This document shows, in pieces, positions 7,651 through 16,156 of a DNA stretch of 64,000 bases (positions are counted from its first letter, which is position 1; each line of letters opens with the position of its first letter). Both the position numbers and the translations under genes were made by a program. The stretch comes from JAMOQA01 sp964420365 (GTDB lineage: Bacteria > Acidobacteriota > Polarisedimenticolia > J045), in contig CAYQTA010000114.1 in NCBI GenBank assembly GCA_964420365.1, positions 124,001 to 188,000 on the forward strand. Reading direction: 5' to 3'. The notes beneath the pieces are model-generated. The model ran no database searches. It saw only the letters and a program-made list of their open reading frames with translations, and was not told where the DNA came from.

Positions 7651-8546
7651 CGCGCGAAGCCCTCCCCCCCGTCGTCCGCCGGTTCCTCGCCCACCTGGTG
7701 GCCGTGCGGGGCCTCGCCCCGCGGACGGCCGAGGCCTACGGCCGGGACCTCGCCGACCTCGTGGCATGGCTCGCCCGCCGCGGCGGGACGTCCCCCGAGC
7801 GGGTCGGGGAGGAGGAGCTGGCCGCGTGGCTGCGGTCCCTGCGGGCGCGCGGCCTGGCGCCATCGTCCCGCGCCCGCCGCCTCGCGGCGATCCGTTCCTT
7901 TCTGCGCTGGCTCCGCGAGGAACGGGTGCGCGACGACGACCCGGCCCGCCGCCTCGGCGCTCCCCGGCGCGCCCGCGCCCTGCCCCGCGTGCTCTCGGCG
8001 AGCGAGGTCGAGGCGCTGCTCGCGGCGCCGGACCCGCGCACGGTCGCGGGACTCCGTGACCGAGCGTTCCTCGAGCTCCTCTATGCCAGCGGGCTCCGGG
8101 TCTCGGAGCTGGCCACGCTGAGGCGGCACCAGCTCGACCTCCGCCGGGGCCTGGTCCGCGTGGTCGGGAAGGGAAACAGGGAACGGGTCGTCCCGGTCGG
8201 TCGGCGCGCACTCGGGGCGCTGCGAGCCTGGCTGGAGGCCGCCGATGCCCGGGGCGGACGCCGCAGCGAGTACGTCTTCCCGGGCCGAGGCGGGGGGCCG
8301 ATCACGCGCCAGGCGCTCTGGGCGCGGGTCCGAAAGCTCGCGATCGCGGCCGGGATCCCGCCCGACCGGGTATCCCCCCACGTCCTGCGCCATTCCTTCG
8401 CCACCCACCTGGTGGAGCACGGGGCCGACCTGCGAACCGTGCAGCTCCTCCTCGGGCACCGCGACATCTCCACCACCGAGATCTACACGCACGTCGCCCG
8501 CGAGCGGCTGCGCCGCCTGTACGACGAACACCACCCGCGGGCCTGA
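7647..8546 (+). CDS. xerD: Tyrosine recombinase XerC/XerD
   Basis: Xer recombinases resolve chromosome dimers at dif. The 299-residue protein has the N-terminal SAM-like core-binding domain (residues 6-95) and the C-terminal catalytic domain. All active residues are visible: R151 (SGLRVSEL), K175 (GKGNRER), H245 and R248 (HVLRHSFATH), H271 (LGHRDISTTE) and the nucleophile Y280. Size and lack of extra domains fit a chromosomal XerC/D rather than a phage integrase. Which of XerC or XerD it is cannot be decided from one sequence. It overlaps dtd by 4 bp. Confidence 0.9.
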   Translation: MTREALPPVVRRFLAHLVAVRGLAPRTAEAYGRDLADLVAWLARRGGTSPERVGEEELAAWLRSLRARGLAPSSRARRLAAIRSFLRWLREERVRDDDPARRLGAPRRARALPRVLSASEVEALLAAPDPRTVAGLRDRAFLELLYASGLRVSELATLRRHQLDLRRGLVRVVGKGNRERVVPVGRRALGALRAWLEAADARGGRRSEYVFPGRGGGPITRQALWARVRKLAIAAGIPPDRVSPHVLRHSFATHLVEHGADLRTVQLLLGHRDISTTEIYTHVARERLRRLYDEHHPRA

Positions 8547-8612
8547 CAGGGGGAAGGCCCCTGGGGTATCGTGGGCCGGCACGCCGCCGGGGCGGCCACG
8601 GGAGGAAACGGG

Positions 8613-9566
8613 GTGAGCAAGAACGACGTGGACTTCGAGCGCCCGATCATCGAGCTGGAACAGAAGATCGAGGAGCTGCGGGGCCTCGGCGACCCGGCCC
8701 TCGAGGACCGGATCGACCGGATGGCGGAGCAGCTCCGCGAGCTGCGCGCCGAGATCTACGCCCGCCTGGACCCGTGGCAGAAGACCCTGGTGGCCCGCCA
8801 CCCGCGCCGCCCGTACACCCTCGACTACGTGGCCGGCCTGATGACCGACTTCGTCGAGCTCCACGGGGACCGCCGCTTCGCCGACGACCGGTCGATCGTC
8901 GCGGGCTTCGCCGTTTTCCGTGGGCGCCCCGTCGCGGTGATCGGCCACCAGAAGGGGCGACAGACGCGGGAGAAGATCGAGCGCAACTTCGGCATGCCCC
9001 GCCCGGAGGGCTACCGGAAGGCACTCCGCGTCATGCAGATGGCCGAGAAGTTCGGCCGACCGGTGCTCACGTTCATCGACACCCCCGGGGCCTACCCGGG
9101 AATCGACGCCGAGGAGCGGGGCCAGGCCGAGGCGATCGCGACGAACCTGCGGGAGATGGCCCGGCTCCGGGTACCGGTCCTCGTGACGGTCACGGGGGAG
9201 GGGGGGTCCGGCGGAGCCCTGGCGATCGGCGTGGGCAACCGGGTGAACATGCTGGAGTTCGCGATCTACTCGGTCATCAGCCCCGAGGGCTGCGCCTCCA
9301 TCCTCTGGCGGGACGCGGCGAAGGCCCCGGAGATGGCCCGGGCCCTCCGCCTCACCGCACCCGACCTCCTGAAGCTCGGGGTGATCGACGAGGTGATCCC
9401 CGAGCCGCCCGGGGCCGCCCACGCCGACCCGGCGCGGGCGATCGAGCTCGTCGGGGAGGTGCTCGAGCGCCAGCTCGCCGAGCTCGAGCAGCTCGGTCCC
9501 GAGGAGCTCGTCGAGGACAGGTACCGGCGTTTCCGGCGGATCGGACGGTTCACCGAGGTGGCCTGA
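8613..9566 (+). CDS. accA: Acetyl-CoA carboxylase carboxyltransferase subunit alpha
   Basis: AccA forms the carboxyltransferase with AccD and transfers CO2 from carboxybiotin to acetyl-CoA, making malonyl-CoA for fatty acid synthesis. The 317-residue protein is typical in length and carries LHGDRRFADDRSIV, IGHQKGR, FIDTPGAYPGIDAEERGQ and the GEGGSGGALAIGVGN oxyanion region. A GTG start at 8613 is preferred because GGAGGAAACG lies directly upstream. An upstream TATCGT may be its -10 box. accD is not in this window. It converges on mazG with a 6-bp gap. Confidence 0.95.
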   Translation: MSKNDVDFERPIIELEQKIEELRGLGDPALEDRIDRMAEQLRELRAEIYARLDPWQKTLVARHPRRPYTLDYVAGLMTDFVELHGDRRFADDRSIVAGFAVFRGRPVAVIGHQKGRQTREKIERNFGMPRPEGYRKALRVMQMAEKFGRPVLTFIDTPGAYPGIDAEERGQAEAIATNLREMARLRVPVLVTVTGEGGSGGALAIGVGNRVNMLEFAIYSVISPEGCASILWRDAAKAPEMARALRLTAPDLLKLGVIDEVIPEPPGAAHADPARAIELVGEVLERQLAELEQLGPEELVEDRYRRFRRIGRFTEVA

Positions 9567-9572
9567 AGGCCC

Positions 9573-10358
9573 TCAGTCCCGCTCCTTCACGCGGCGCCAC
9601 AGGGCGTCGAGTTCTTCCGTGCCCATTTGCTCGAGTTCCTTCCCGGCCTCCCGGGCGAGCCGTTCCGCCGCCCGGAACCGCTCCTCGAACTTCGCGTTGG
9701 CGCGGGCCAGGGCGCCCTCCGGGTCGATGCCGAGCCGGCGCGCCAGGCTCGCCACCGCGAAGAGGAGATCGCCCAGCTCCTCCTCGACCGGTCCCCCTTT
9801 TCCCTCGCGCCCGAGGGCGGCGGCGAGTTCGTCCGTCTCTTCCCGGACCTTGTCGACGATCGCGGCGGCGTCCGGCCAGTCGTAGCCGGCCCGGGCCGCC
9901 TTGTCGGCGAGCAGGCGGGCACGAACGAGGGCCGGAAGGGCGCGGGGGATCCCGTCGAGCCGCGAAGCATCCCCCTGGCGCCGCTCCTCGCGCTCCTCCC
10001 GCTTGATCTCCTCCCAGCGCTTCCAGACCTCCCCGACGGAGCCGACCGGTCGATCCCCGAAAACGTGCGGATGCCGCCGGACCAGTTTCGCCGAGATCCC
10101 CTCCGCGACATCCTCGAGGTCGAACAGGCCCGCTTCCTCCGCCAGCCGCGCGAGGAACACGACCTGGAGCAGGAGGTCCCCGAGTTCCTCCCGGAGGGCC
10201 GCCGGGGACTCCCGATCGATCGCCTCGGCGACCTCGAAGGCCTCCTCGAGCACGTACGGGCGCAGCGAGCGGAAGGTCTGCTCCCGGTCCCACGGACAGC
10301 CGCCGGGGCCCCGCAACCGGGCCATGATCTCGACGAGGCGATCCACCGCGTGGCTCAT
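9573..10358 (-). CDS. mazG: Nucleoside triphosphate pyrophosphohydrolase MazG
   Basis: MazG hydrolyses (d)NTPs to monophosphates and pyrophosphate, cleaning damaged nucleotides and affecting alarmone levels. The 261-residue protein has the expected tandem MazG repeats. The first has GGCPWDREQT, then the metal-binding helix LEEAFEVAEAI and EELGDLLLQVVF. The second has REETDELAAAL and EEELGDLLFAV. The EExxE and ExxD metal ligands are present in both halves. It is divergent from the DUF1844 gene across a 105-bp region containing an operator-like dyad. Confidence 0.94.
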   Translation of the reverse strand: MSHAVDRLVEIMARLRGPGGCPWDREQTFRSLRPYVLEEAFEVAEAIDRESPAALREELGDLLLQVVFLARLAEEAGLFDLEDVAEGISAKLVRRHPHVFGDRPVGSVGEVWKRWEEIKREEREERRQGDASRLDGIPRALPALVRARLLADKAARAGYDWPDAAAIVDKVREETDELAAALGREGKGGPVEEELGDLLFAVASLARRLGIDPEGALARANAKFEERFRAAERLAREAGKELEQMGTEELDALWRRVKERD

Positions 10359-10380
10359 TCCGAGCTCCTCCGAGCGCCGC

Positions 10381-10409
10381 TTGGAATCCCGCGGCAGCGG
10401 GATGATATT
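10381..10409 (+). promoter_or_regulatory. Promoter with dyad in the spacer, DUF1844 operon
   Basis: TTGGAA (10381-10386) and GATATT (10404-10409) are 17 bp apart. A perfect 7-bp inverted repeat, ATCCCGC (10386-10392) and GCGGGAT (10397-10403) around GGCA, fills the spacer exactly, where a repressor would block polymerase. A second 7-bp hairpin (GAACCCT 10417-10423 with AGGGTTC 10430-10436) lies in the leader. Confidence 0.5.
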
Positions 10410-10463
10410 GTGAGGAGAACCCTTCGGCGAGGGTTCGTGCGGAAGCGCTTGAGGGAGAGGCGG

Positions 10464-10853
10464 ATGAGTGACGATCGTCCCCGCCGGGAGGACGGGGTTC
10501 GCGGTGAGCGTGGCGCTCCCGGTGGTGTCGAGCTGCCGGGAGGAGGCGTCTACCTGGGCTCGACGGCGGAGGCCGGGGACGGCGACCGGGAGGCCCGGTT
10601 CGAGGACCTGGCGAGTCCCTTCGTGCTGATGGGACTGGCCGCCCTCGGGATCGTGCCCCATCCCGACAGCGGCCGGAGCGAGATCGACCTCCCGGCCGCC
10701 CGGCTGGCCATCGAGTGCCTCGAGCTGCTGCGGCGCAAGACCCACGGCAACCGCACGGACCGGGAGACGGCCTTCCTCGAGCAGGCGCTCTACGAGCTGA
10801 AGCTCCAGTACGCGGAGCGCCGCGACCGGGCGGGGCGCCGGGAAGAGGAATGA
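10464..10853 (+). CDS. DUF1844 family protein
   Basis: The 129-residue protein has a variable N-terminal third rich in Arg, Gly and Asp. The C-terminal domain has the DUF1844 pattern: FEDLASPFVLMGLAALGIVP, then a helix LPAARLAIECLELLRRKTHGN and a final FLEQALYELKLQY. DUF1844 proteins are small helical proteins widespread in Acidobacteriota and deltaproteobacterial groups. Their role is unknown. The start at ATG 10464 is preceded by GGGAGAGG. The stop overlaps the next start as ATGA, so the pair is probably translationally coupled. Confidence 0.8.
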   Translation: MSDDRPRREDGVRGERGAPGGVELPGGGVYLGSTAEAGDGDREARFEDLASPFVLMGLAALGIVPHPDSGRSEIDLPAARLAIECLELLRRKTHGNRTDRETAFLEQALYELKLQYAERRDRAGRREEE

Positions 10854-12790
10854 CCCGCCGGGGCCGGCAGGACTCCCGCGACGCGCGCGGATGGGTCGTC
10901 GTCCTGCTCATCGCCTTCCTCGCGTGGAGTCTCCCCGCGCTCGCGGCACCCGCGGCCGGCGGGGACCCGGCCCCGCCCGACCCGCCGCCGGACGCTTCTC
11001 CCGGGACGCCCGGGGAGGACACGTCCTGGGTACGCGCGCTCCTCGCGCGAATCGAGGAAGACTGGTGGCGCCGCGACCAGGCGCTCCGCCAGGGGGACGT
11101 CACGGGCGCCCGCGAGATCGAGGAGGCGCTGCTCTCCTTCCTGGCCGCGGAGGACATCGCGCGGGCCCAGCCGTTCGCGGAGGCGGCCCTCGTCGATGCG
11201 CGGGAAACGGCGGCCGGGGACCCGGCCACCGCGGTTCTCCAGCTCCGCTTTGCCGCCCGCCTCGACCCGAGGCTGGCCGCGGTGCCCTGGGAGGAGGGGA
11301 AGATCCGCCTCGGGGGCCGCCAGTTCCGCGCGGACACGGCCCGCGCCTTCGCCCGGGCCGTCCGCCTGCGGTTCGCCTCCTGGTGGAACCGCTACGCCGA
11401 CCTGTTCCTTCTCGGCACCGCCGTCTATCTCGGCGCGCTGGTCGCCGGCGTCCTGCTCGTGCTCCTCCTGCTCCTGCGCGCCGGCCCGCTGCTGGTCCAC
11501 GAGATCGAGGAACGGCTGCCGGCCGGCTGGCATCCCCTCTGGAAGTCCGCCATCGGGTGGACGCTTCTCCTGGCGCCGCTCGGCATCCAGGTGCTGGGAG
11601 CCTTCGCGCTGCTGGCCTGGGCCGTCGTCCTGGCCGCCGTGGTCGGTCGCGCCGAGCGCCGCATCCTCGCCGCCTGGCTTCTCCTGCTCGCCCTGGCCGT
11701 GCCGGCGAGCGGCGTCGCCTGGCTCCTCGAGGGGGTCGCCGCGTCTCCCGCGGCCCGCGTGGCGGTCGCCTCCGCGGAGCGCGCGATCCGGCCCGACCTG
11801 ATCGCCGAGCTCGCCCGCCTCGCGGAGCTCCACCCGCGGGACGCGACCTGGAAGACCCTGCTGGCACGGCTCGTGGCTCCCCGCCACCCGGAACAGGCGG
11901 TCCGCCTCCTGCGCCAGGCGGCGGCGCTGGCTCCCGGTGACGCGCGGATCCGGGTGCTCCTGGGCAACGTCCTCTTTCGCGTGGGGAAGATCCACGCGGC
12001 CGGCGTCGCCTACCGGGAGGCCCTCGAGATCGACCCGGACGACGCCCTGGCCCACGTCAACCTGGCCCGCGTCTACCTCGCGGACTTCGACTTCGACCGG
12101 GCGGAGCAGGAGATGGCCGCCGCCCGGAAGCTCGACCCCGAGCTGGTCGATCGTCTCGAGAAGGAAAACCCCGACGGGGTGACCGACCCGGAGATCACCG
12201 TCTCCGAGGTGGCGCGCCAGGTGCTCGCCGACGAGGTCGTTCCCGGGCTGCGACGGGTCCTCCGACCCGACAACCCGCTGACCCTCGCGGCGCTGGGGGC
12301 GTTCCTGCTGTCGATCATCGTCGCCCTGCGCGGACGGCACCTCACCGCGCGCACCTGCCGCCGCTGCGGACGCGTCTTCTGTCGACGCTGCGCGGGGCGC
12401 GATGCCCTCGAGCAGGAGATCTGTATCCCGTGCCAGCGCCTGTTCCGCGAGCAGGAGGGGCTCTCCCCCGAGGCCCGCCGCGAGCAGGCGGCCCGGATCG
12501 ACGCCTGGATCCGCTCGCGCCGGCGCCGCAACCTCCTCGGCCGCCTCCTCTGGCCGGGAACGGGCCTCCTCCTCGAGGGCCGGGCCGTCCCGGGAACGGT
12601 TCTCGCGTGGACCTGGGCGGTCCTTCTCCTCGGCACCATCCTGGCCCCCCGGCTCGTACCTCTCGACGCCTGTCTCGTGCCCTGGCGACCGGGAATCCCC
12701 TGGGCCGTCGTGACCGTGCTGTTCTGGATCGTCTCCCAGCACCGCGCCTTCCAGCCCGAGGACCCGGCGCAGCGATCCCGGAGGCGCTGA
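10850..12790 (+). CDS. Membrane-anchored TPR protein with zinc-finger-like cysteine cluster
   Basis: The 646-residue protein starts with a signal anchor (about residues 15-32) followed by a Pro/Ala/Asp linker. Several transmembrane helices lie between about residues 185 and 290. A TPR-like helical region follows (about 330-440; paired helices around VLLGNVLFRVGKIHAAGVAYREAL). After a further hydrophobic segment there is a zinc-finger-like cluster, CRRCGRVFCRRCAG near residue 503 and CIPCQ near 525. Two more hydrophobic segments lie near the C-terminus. The mix suggests an assembly or sorting factor, but no function is known. It overlaps the DUF1844 gene by 4 bp and ends 1 bp before the DUF4388 gene. 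Confidence 0.7.
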   Translation: MTRRGRQDSRDARGWVVVLLIAFLAWSLPALAAPAAGGDPAPPDPPPDASPGTPGEDTSWVRALLARIEEDWWRRDQALRQGDVTGAREIEEALLSFLAAEDIARAQPFAEAALVDARETAAGDPATAVLQLRFAARLDPRLAAVPWEEGKIRLGGRQFRADTARAFARAVRLRFASWWNRYADLFLLGTAVYLGALVAGVLLVLLLLLRAGPLLVHEIEERLPAGWHPLWKSAIGWTLLLAPLGIQVLGAFALLAWAVVLAAVVGRAERRILAAWLLLLALAVPASGVAWLLEGVAASPAARVAVASAERAIRPDLIAELARLAELHPRDATWKTLLARLVAPRHPEQAVRLLRQAAALAPGDARIRVLLGNVLFRVGKIHAAGVAYREALEIDPDDALAHVNLARVYLADFDFDRAEQEMAAARKLDPELVDRLEKENPDGVTDPEITVSEVARQVLADEVVPGLRRVLRPDNPLTLAALGAFLLSIIVALRGRHLTARTCRRCGRVFCRRCAGRDALEQEICIPCQRLFREQEGLSPEARREQAARIDAWIRSRRRRNLLGRLLWPGTGLLLEGRAVPGTVLAWTWAVLLLGTILAPRLVPLDACLVPWRPGIPWAVVTVLFWIVSQHRAFQPEDPAQRSRRR

Positions 12791-12791
12791 G

Positions 12792-14078
12792 ATGGCACTC
12801 AAGGGAACCCTCGGCGACTTCGCCCTGACCGACATCCTGCAGCTGATCGGGCTGCAGCGAAAGACCGGCACTCTCGTCCTGCGTCGTGGCGACGAGGAAA
12901 TCGTCCTCGGTTTCGAGGAAGGCGCGGTCGTCTTCGCCGAGCGGCGGGGCCGCAGCCTCGAGCAGCGCGTCGGACAGCTCCTGGTCCGCACCGGGAAGCT
13001 GACCGAGGAGCGGCTCCAGGAGGCCCTCGAGATCCAGCAGGAGACGCTCCAGCGCCTCGGGCACATCCTCGTCGAGCGCGGATGGATCGACCGGGAGACG
13101 CTCCAGGCCCAGCTCCACCTCCAGATCACGGACACGGTCTACGACCTGTTCCGCTGGGAGGACGGCGAGTACGACTTCCTGCCCTCCGACACCCTCGAGT
13201 GGGACCGGGAACTCGTCGTCCCGGTATCGTGCGACTCCCTGCTGATGGAGGGAGCTCGCCGGATCGACGAGTGGCCCCGGATCCAGAGGGTGATCCCGCG
13301 GCCCGATATCGTCCTCCTGCCCACGGAGGCGGCCGCGGAGCTGCTGGCCGGGGCCACGGACGACGGGGAAGTCCGCGGGACGGTCTACGACCAGGACATC
13401 GACTTCGGCTTCATCAAGGACCCGCTCCTCGAGGAGGACGCCGGGCCGGGGACGCGCGTCGGGCGGGCCGAGCTGCGGGTGCTCCGCTGGGTCGACGGCG
13501 AACGGACCGCGGCCGAGGTGGCGGAACTCTCGGAGCTCGGGACCTTCGAGGCGTTCAAGGTGCTCGCCTCCCTGGTGGAGCGCGGCCTGCTGGCCCGGGC
13601 CCCGGAACTGCCCCGCGGGGGCGAGCGGGCCGTCCCCGGCTGGCTTCGCAGTGCGGCGATGGCCCGCGTCTTTGCCGTCCTCGCCGCCCTGCTCGTCCTG
13701 CTCGGCGGGATCTCCGCCGGCGCGGAGCTGGTCCGGGCCTTCGTTCCCGCCCTGCCGGCGGCGCCGCTGCCGCGCCCGCTGGCCTCTGCCGCCTGGATCT
13801 CCCGCACCTGCGGGCTCGAACGGGCACGCCGGGCGACCGACCGTCTCCGCATGCAGAAGATCGCCGAGGCGGCCGGCGTCTTCCGGCTCGCCCATCGCCG
13901 CTGGCCGGCGTCCGTCGAGGAGCTGGTCGCGGGTGACCTCCTGCTGCCGACGTTCGCCCGGGACCCCTGGGGCCGACCCTACCGGCTGGCACGGGCCGGC
14001 GGCGCGCTGCGGGTCGTGGCGGGCGGCGGAGAGACCCTCCTCGTCGTCCCGGACGGAGGCACCGTCCCGTCCCCCTGA
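12792..14078 (+). CDS. DUF4388 / type II secretion ATPase N-domain protein with pseudopilin-like C-terminus
   Basis: The 428-residue protein has four recognisable parts. Residues 1-65 are a DUF4388 domain (MALKGTLGDFALTDILQLIG, KTGTLVLR). About 65-130 resembles the GspE/MshE N-terminal domain (GQLLVRTGKLTEERLQEALE and GHILVERGWIDRETLQ). About 235-275 is a second small winged-helix-like region. A single membrane helix spans about 292-312. The last 80 residues resemble the soluble end of a GspG pseudopilin (FRLAHRRWPASVEELVAGDLLLP then FARDPWGRPYRL). DUF4388 proteins are linked to gliding, polarity and secretion in myxobacteria. This one may sense or regulate a secretion apparatus, which is inference only. 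Confidence 0.7.
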   Translation: MALKGTLGDFALTDILQLIGLQRKTGTLVLRRGDEEIVLGFEEGAVVFAERRGRSLEQRVGQLLVRTGKLTEERLQEALEIQQETLQRLGHILVERGWIDRETLQAQLHLQITDTVYDLFRWEDGEYDFLPSDTLEWDRELVVPVSCDSLLMEGARRIDEWPRIQRVIPRPDIVLLPTEAAAELLAGATDDGEVRGTVYDQDIDFGFIKDPLLEEDAGPGTRVGRAELRVLRWVDGERTAAEVAELSELGTFEAFKVLASLVERGLLARAPELPRGGERAVPGWLRSAAMARVFAVLAALLVLLGGISAGAELVRAFVPALPAAPLPRPLASAAWISRTCGLERARRATDRLRMQKIAEAAGVFRLAHRRWPASVEELVAGDLLLPTFARDPWGRPYRLARAGGALRVVAGGGETLLVVPDGGTVPSP

Positions 14079-14107
14079 GGCCCGGCCGGCTTTTCCTCCC
14101 CGGGCGC

Positions 14108-14136
14108 TTGACGCTGCCCCGGCCGCATCTTAGGAA
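14108..14136 (+). promoter_or_regulatory. dnaK promoter
   Basis: TTGACG (14108-14113) and TAGGAA (14131-14136) are 17 bp apart, 35 bp before the dnaK start. The -35 is strong and the -10 weak. No CIRCE element (the HrcA operator) is visible. Confidence 0.45.
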
Positions 14137-14171
14137 CCGGCTGCGGCAGCTGGCCGCCGGGAGGAACTGGC

Positions 14172-16088
14172 ATGGGCAAGATCATTGGAATCGACCTCGG
14201 GACCACCAACTCCGTGGTCTCGGTGATGGAGGGCGGAAAGCCCGTCGTCATTCCGAACGCCGAGGGCGGGCGCACGACGCCGTCCGTGGTGGCGTTCACC
14301 GACAAGGGGGAGCGCCTCGTCGGCGTCCAGGCGAAGCGCCAGGCGGTGACGAACCCCACGCGCACGATCTTCTCGATCAAGCGCTTCATGGGGCGGAAGT
14401 ACGACGAGGTGCAGGAGGAGATCGCGCGGGTCCCCTACAAGGTCGTCAAGGCGCCGAACGGGGACGCCCGCGTCGAGGTCGACGGGAAGCTGTACAGTCC
14501 CCCCGAGATCTCGGCGATGATCCTCCAGAAGCTCAAGGAGTACGCCGAGGCCTACCTCGGCGAGAAGGTCGACCGGGCCGTCATCACCGTCCCCGCCTAC
14601 TTCAACGACGCCCAGCGCCAGGCGACGAAGGACGCCGGCCAGATCGCCGGGCTCAAGGTGGAACGGCTGGTGAACGAGCCGACCGCGGCGGCCCTAGCCT
14701 ACGGGCTCGACAAGAAGAAGGACGAGAAGATCGCGGTCTTCGACTTCGGCGGCGGCACCTTCGACATCTCGATCCTGGAGGTGGGCGAGGGGGTCGTCGA
14801 GGTCAAGTCGACCAACGGTGATACGCACCTCGGCGGGGACGACATCGACCAGCGGCTCGTCGAGTGGCTGATCTCCGAGTTCAAGAAGGAGCAGGGGATC
14901 GACCTCGGCCAGGACAAGATGGCCCTGCAGCGCCTCAAGGAGGCGGCGGAGAAGGCGAAGTGCGAGCTCTCCTCGGTGATGGAGACGGAGATCAACCTCC
15001 CGTTCATCACCGCCGACGCCTCCGGGCCCAAGCACCTCGTGATGAAGATCACGCGGGCGAAGTTCGAGCAGCTGATCGAGGACATCGTCAAGCGGACCCT
15101 CGAGCCCTGCCGGCAGGCGCTGAAGGATGCCGGTCTCTCGCCCGGTGACATCGACGAGGTCGTCCTGGTCGGGGGCAGCACCCGGATCCCGCTCGTCCAG
15201 AAGCTGGTCACCGAGTTCTTCGGGAAGGAGCCCCACAAGGGCGTCAACCCGGACGAGGTCGTGGCGATCGGTGCGGCGGTCCAGGCCGGGGTCCTCGCGG
15301 GCGAGGTGAAGGACGTCCTGCTCCTCGACGTCACCCCGCTCTCCCTGGGCATCGAGACCCTCGGCGGCGTGATGACGACCCTGATCAAGCGGAACACGCC
15401 GATCCCGACGCGGAAGACCGAGGTCTTCTCGACCGCCAGCGACAACCAGACCCAGGTCGAGGTCCACGTTCTCCAGGGCGAGCGGCCGATGGCGAAGGAC
15501 AACAAGACGATCGGCCGCTTCATCCTGGACGGGATCCCGCCGGCGCCGCGCGGGGTGCCGCAGATCGAGGTCACCTTCGACATCGACGCCAACGGCATCC
15601 TGCACGTGAGCGCGAAGGACAAGGCGACGGGCCGCGAGCAGAAGATCACCATCCAGGCGTCCTCGGGTCTCAACCAGGAAGAGATCGAGCGGATGGTGAA
15701 GGAGGCCCAGGAGCACGCCGAGGAAGACCGCCGGCGGCAGGAGGTCGTCGAGACCCGCAACCGGCTCGACACGCTCGTGTGGCAGGCCGAGAAGACCCTG
15801 GGCGAGCACGGCGACAAGCTGCCGGACGACGCGAAGACCGAGCTCTCCGCCGCGATCTCCGAGGCGCGCGGAGTGCTGGATAGCGAAGACAAGGCAAAAC
15901 TGGAGGCCGCCCTGGCGCGCCTCACCCAGGCCACCCACCGGGCGTCCGATGCCCTCTACAAGGCCGCCGGTGGGGCGGCGGGGGCCGCCGGCGGCGAGAC
16001 CGGCGCCGCGGCCGGCGAGGCCTCGACCGGGCAGGCCGAGGACGTCGTCGACGCGGAGGTCGTGGACGACCCGGGCCAGGGGACTTAG
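14172..16088 (+). CDS. dnaK: Molecular chaperone DnaK (Hsp70)
   Basis: DnaK is the ATP-dependent Hsp70 that binds exposed hydrophobic peptides with DnaJ and GrpE. The 638-residue protein is full length. The nucleotide-binding domain starts GKIIGIDLGTTNSVV and contains the signatures FDFGGGTFDISI and VVLVGGSTRIPLVQ. The substrate-binding domain includes LLLDVTPLSLGIETLGGVMT. A helical lid follows, then an Ala/Gly-rich tail ending in an acidic DVVDAEVVDD stretch. GGGAGGAAC precedes the ATG. dnaJ and grpE are not adjacent; a small heat-shock protein is next, beyond a terminator. Confidence 0.97.
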   Translation: MGKIIGIDLGTTNSVVSVMEGGKPVVIPNAEGGRTTPSVVAFTDKGERLVGVQAKRQAVTNPTRTIFSIKRFMGRKYDEVQEEIARVPYKVVKAPNGDARVEVDGKLYSPPEISAMILQKLKEYAEAYLGEKVDRAVITVPAYFNDAQRQATKDAGQIAGLKVERLVNEPTAAALAYGLDKKKDEKIAVFDFGGGTFDISILEVGEGVVEVKSTNGDTHLGGDDIDQRLVEWLISEFKKEQGIDLGQDKMALQRLKEAAEKAKCELSSVMETEINLPFITADASGPKHLVMKITRAKFEQLIEDIVKRTLEPCRQALKDAGLSPGDIDEVVLVGGSTRIPLVQKLVTEFFGKEPHKGVNPDEVVAIGAAVQAGVLAGEVKDVLLLDVTPLSLGIETLGGVMTTLIKRNTPIPTRKTEVFSTASDNQTQVEVHVLQGERPMAKDNKTIGRFILDGIPPAPRGVPQIEVTFDIDANGILHVSAKDKATGREQKITIQASSGLNQEEIERMVKEAQEHAEEDRRRQEVVETRNRLDTLVWQAEKTLGEHGDKLPDDAKTELSAAISEARGVLDSEDKAKLEAALARLTQATHRASDALYKAAGGAAGAAGGETGAAAGEASTGQAEDVVDAEVVDDPGQGT

Positions 16089-16110
16089 TCTGGACCCCGT
16101 CGGGGAGGAA

Positions 16111-16138
16111 GGGGCGGCGCCCGGCGCCGCCCCCTTTT
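16111..16138 (+). terminator. Terminator after dnaK
   Basis: A perfect GC stem of 10 bp or more (GGGGCGGCGC pairing with GCGCCGCCCC, 16111-16133) is followed by CTTTTCC. It lies 23 bp after the dnaK stop and separates it from hsp20. Confidence 0.75.
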
Positions 16139-16156
16139 CCTTCCGAGGGAGCACGC

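Noticed and set aside
7647..8546. Tyrosine recombinase as a phage or island integrase
   Set aside because: Its size, two-domain layout and coupling to dtd fit chromosomal XerC/D; no att repeats or other mobile genes are near.
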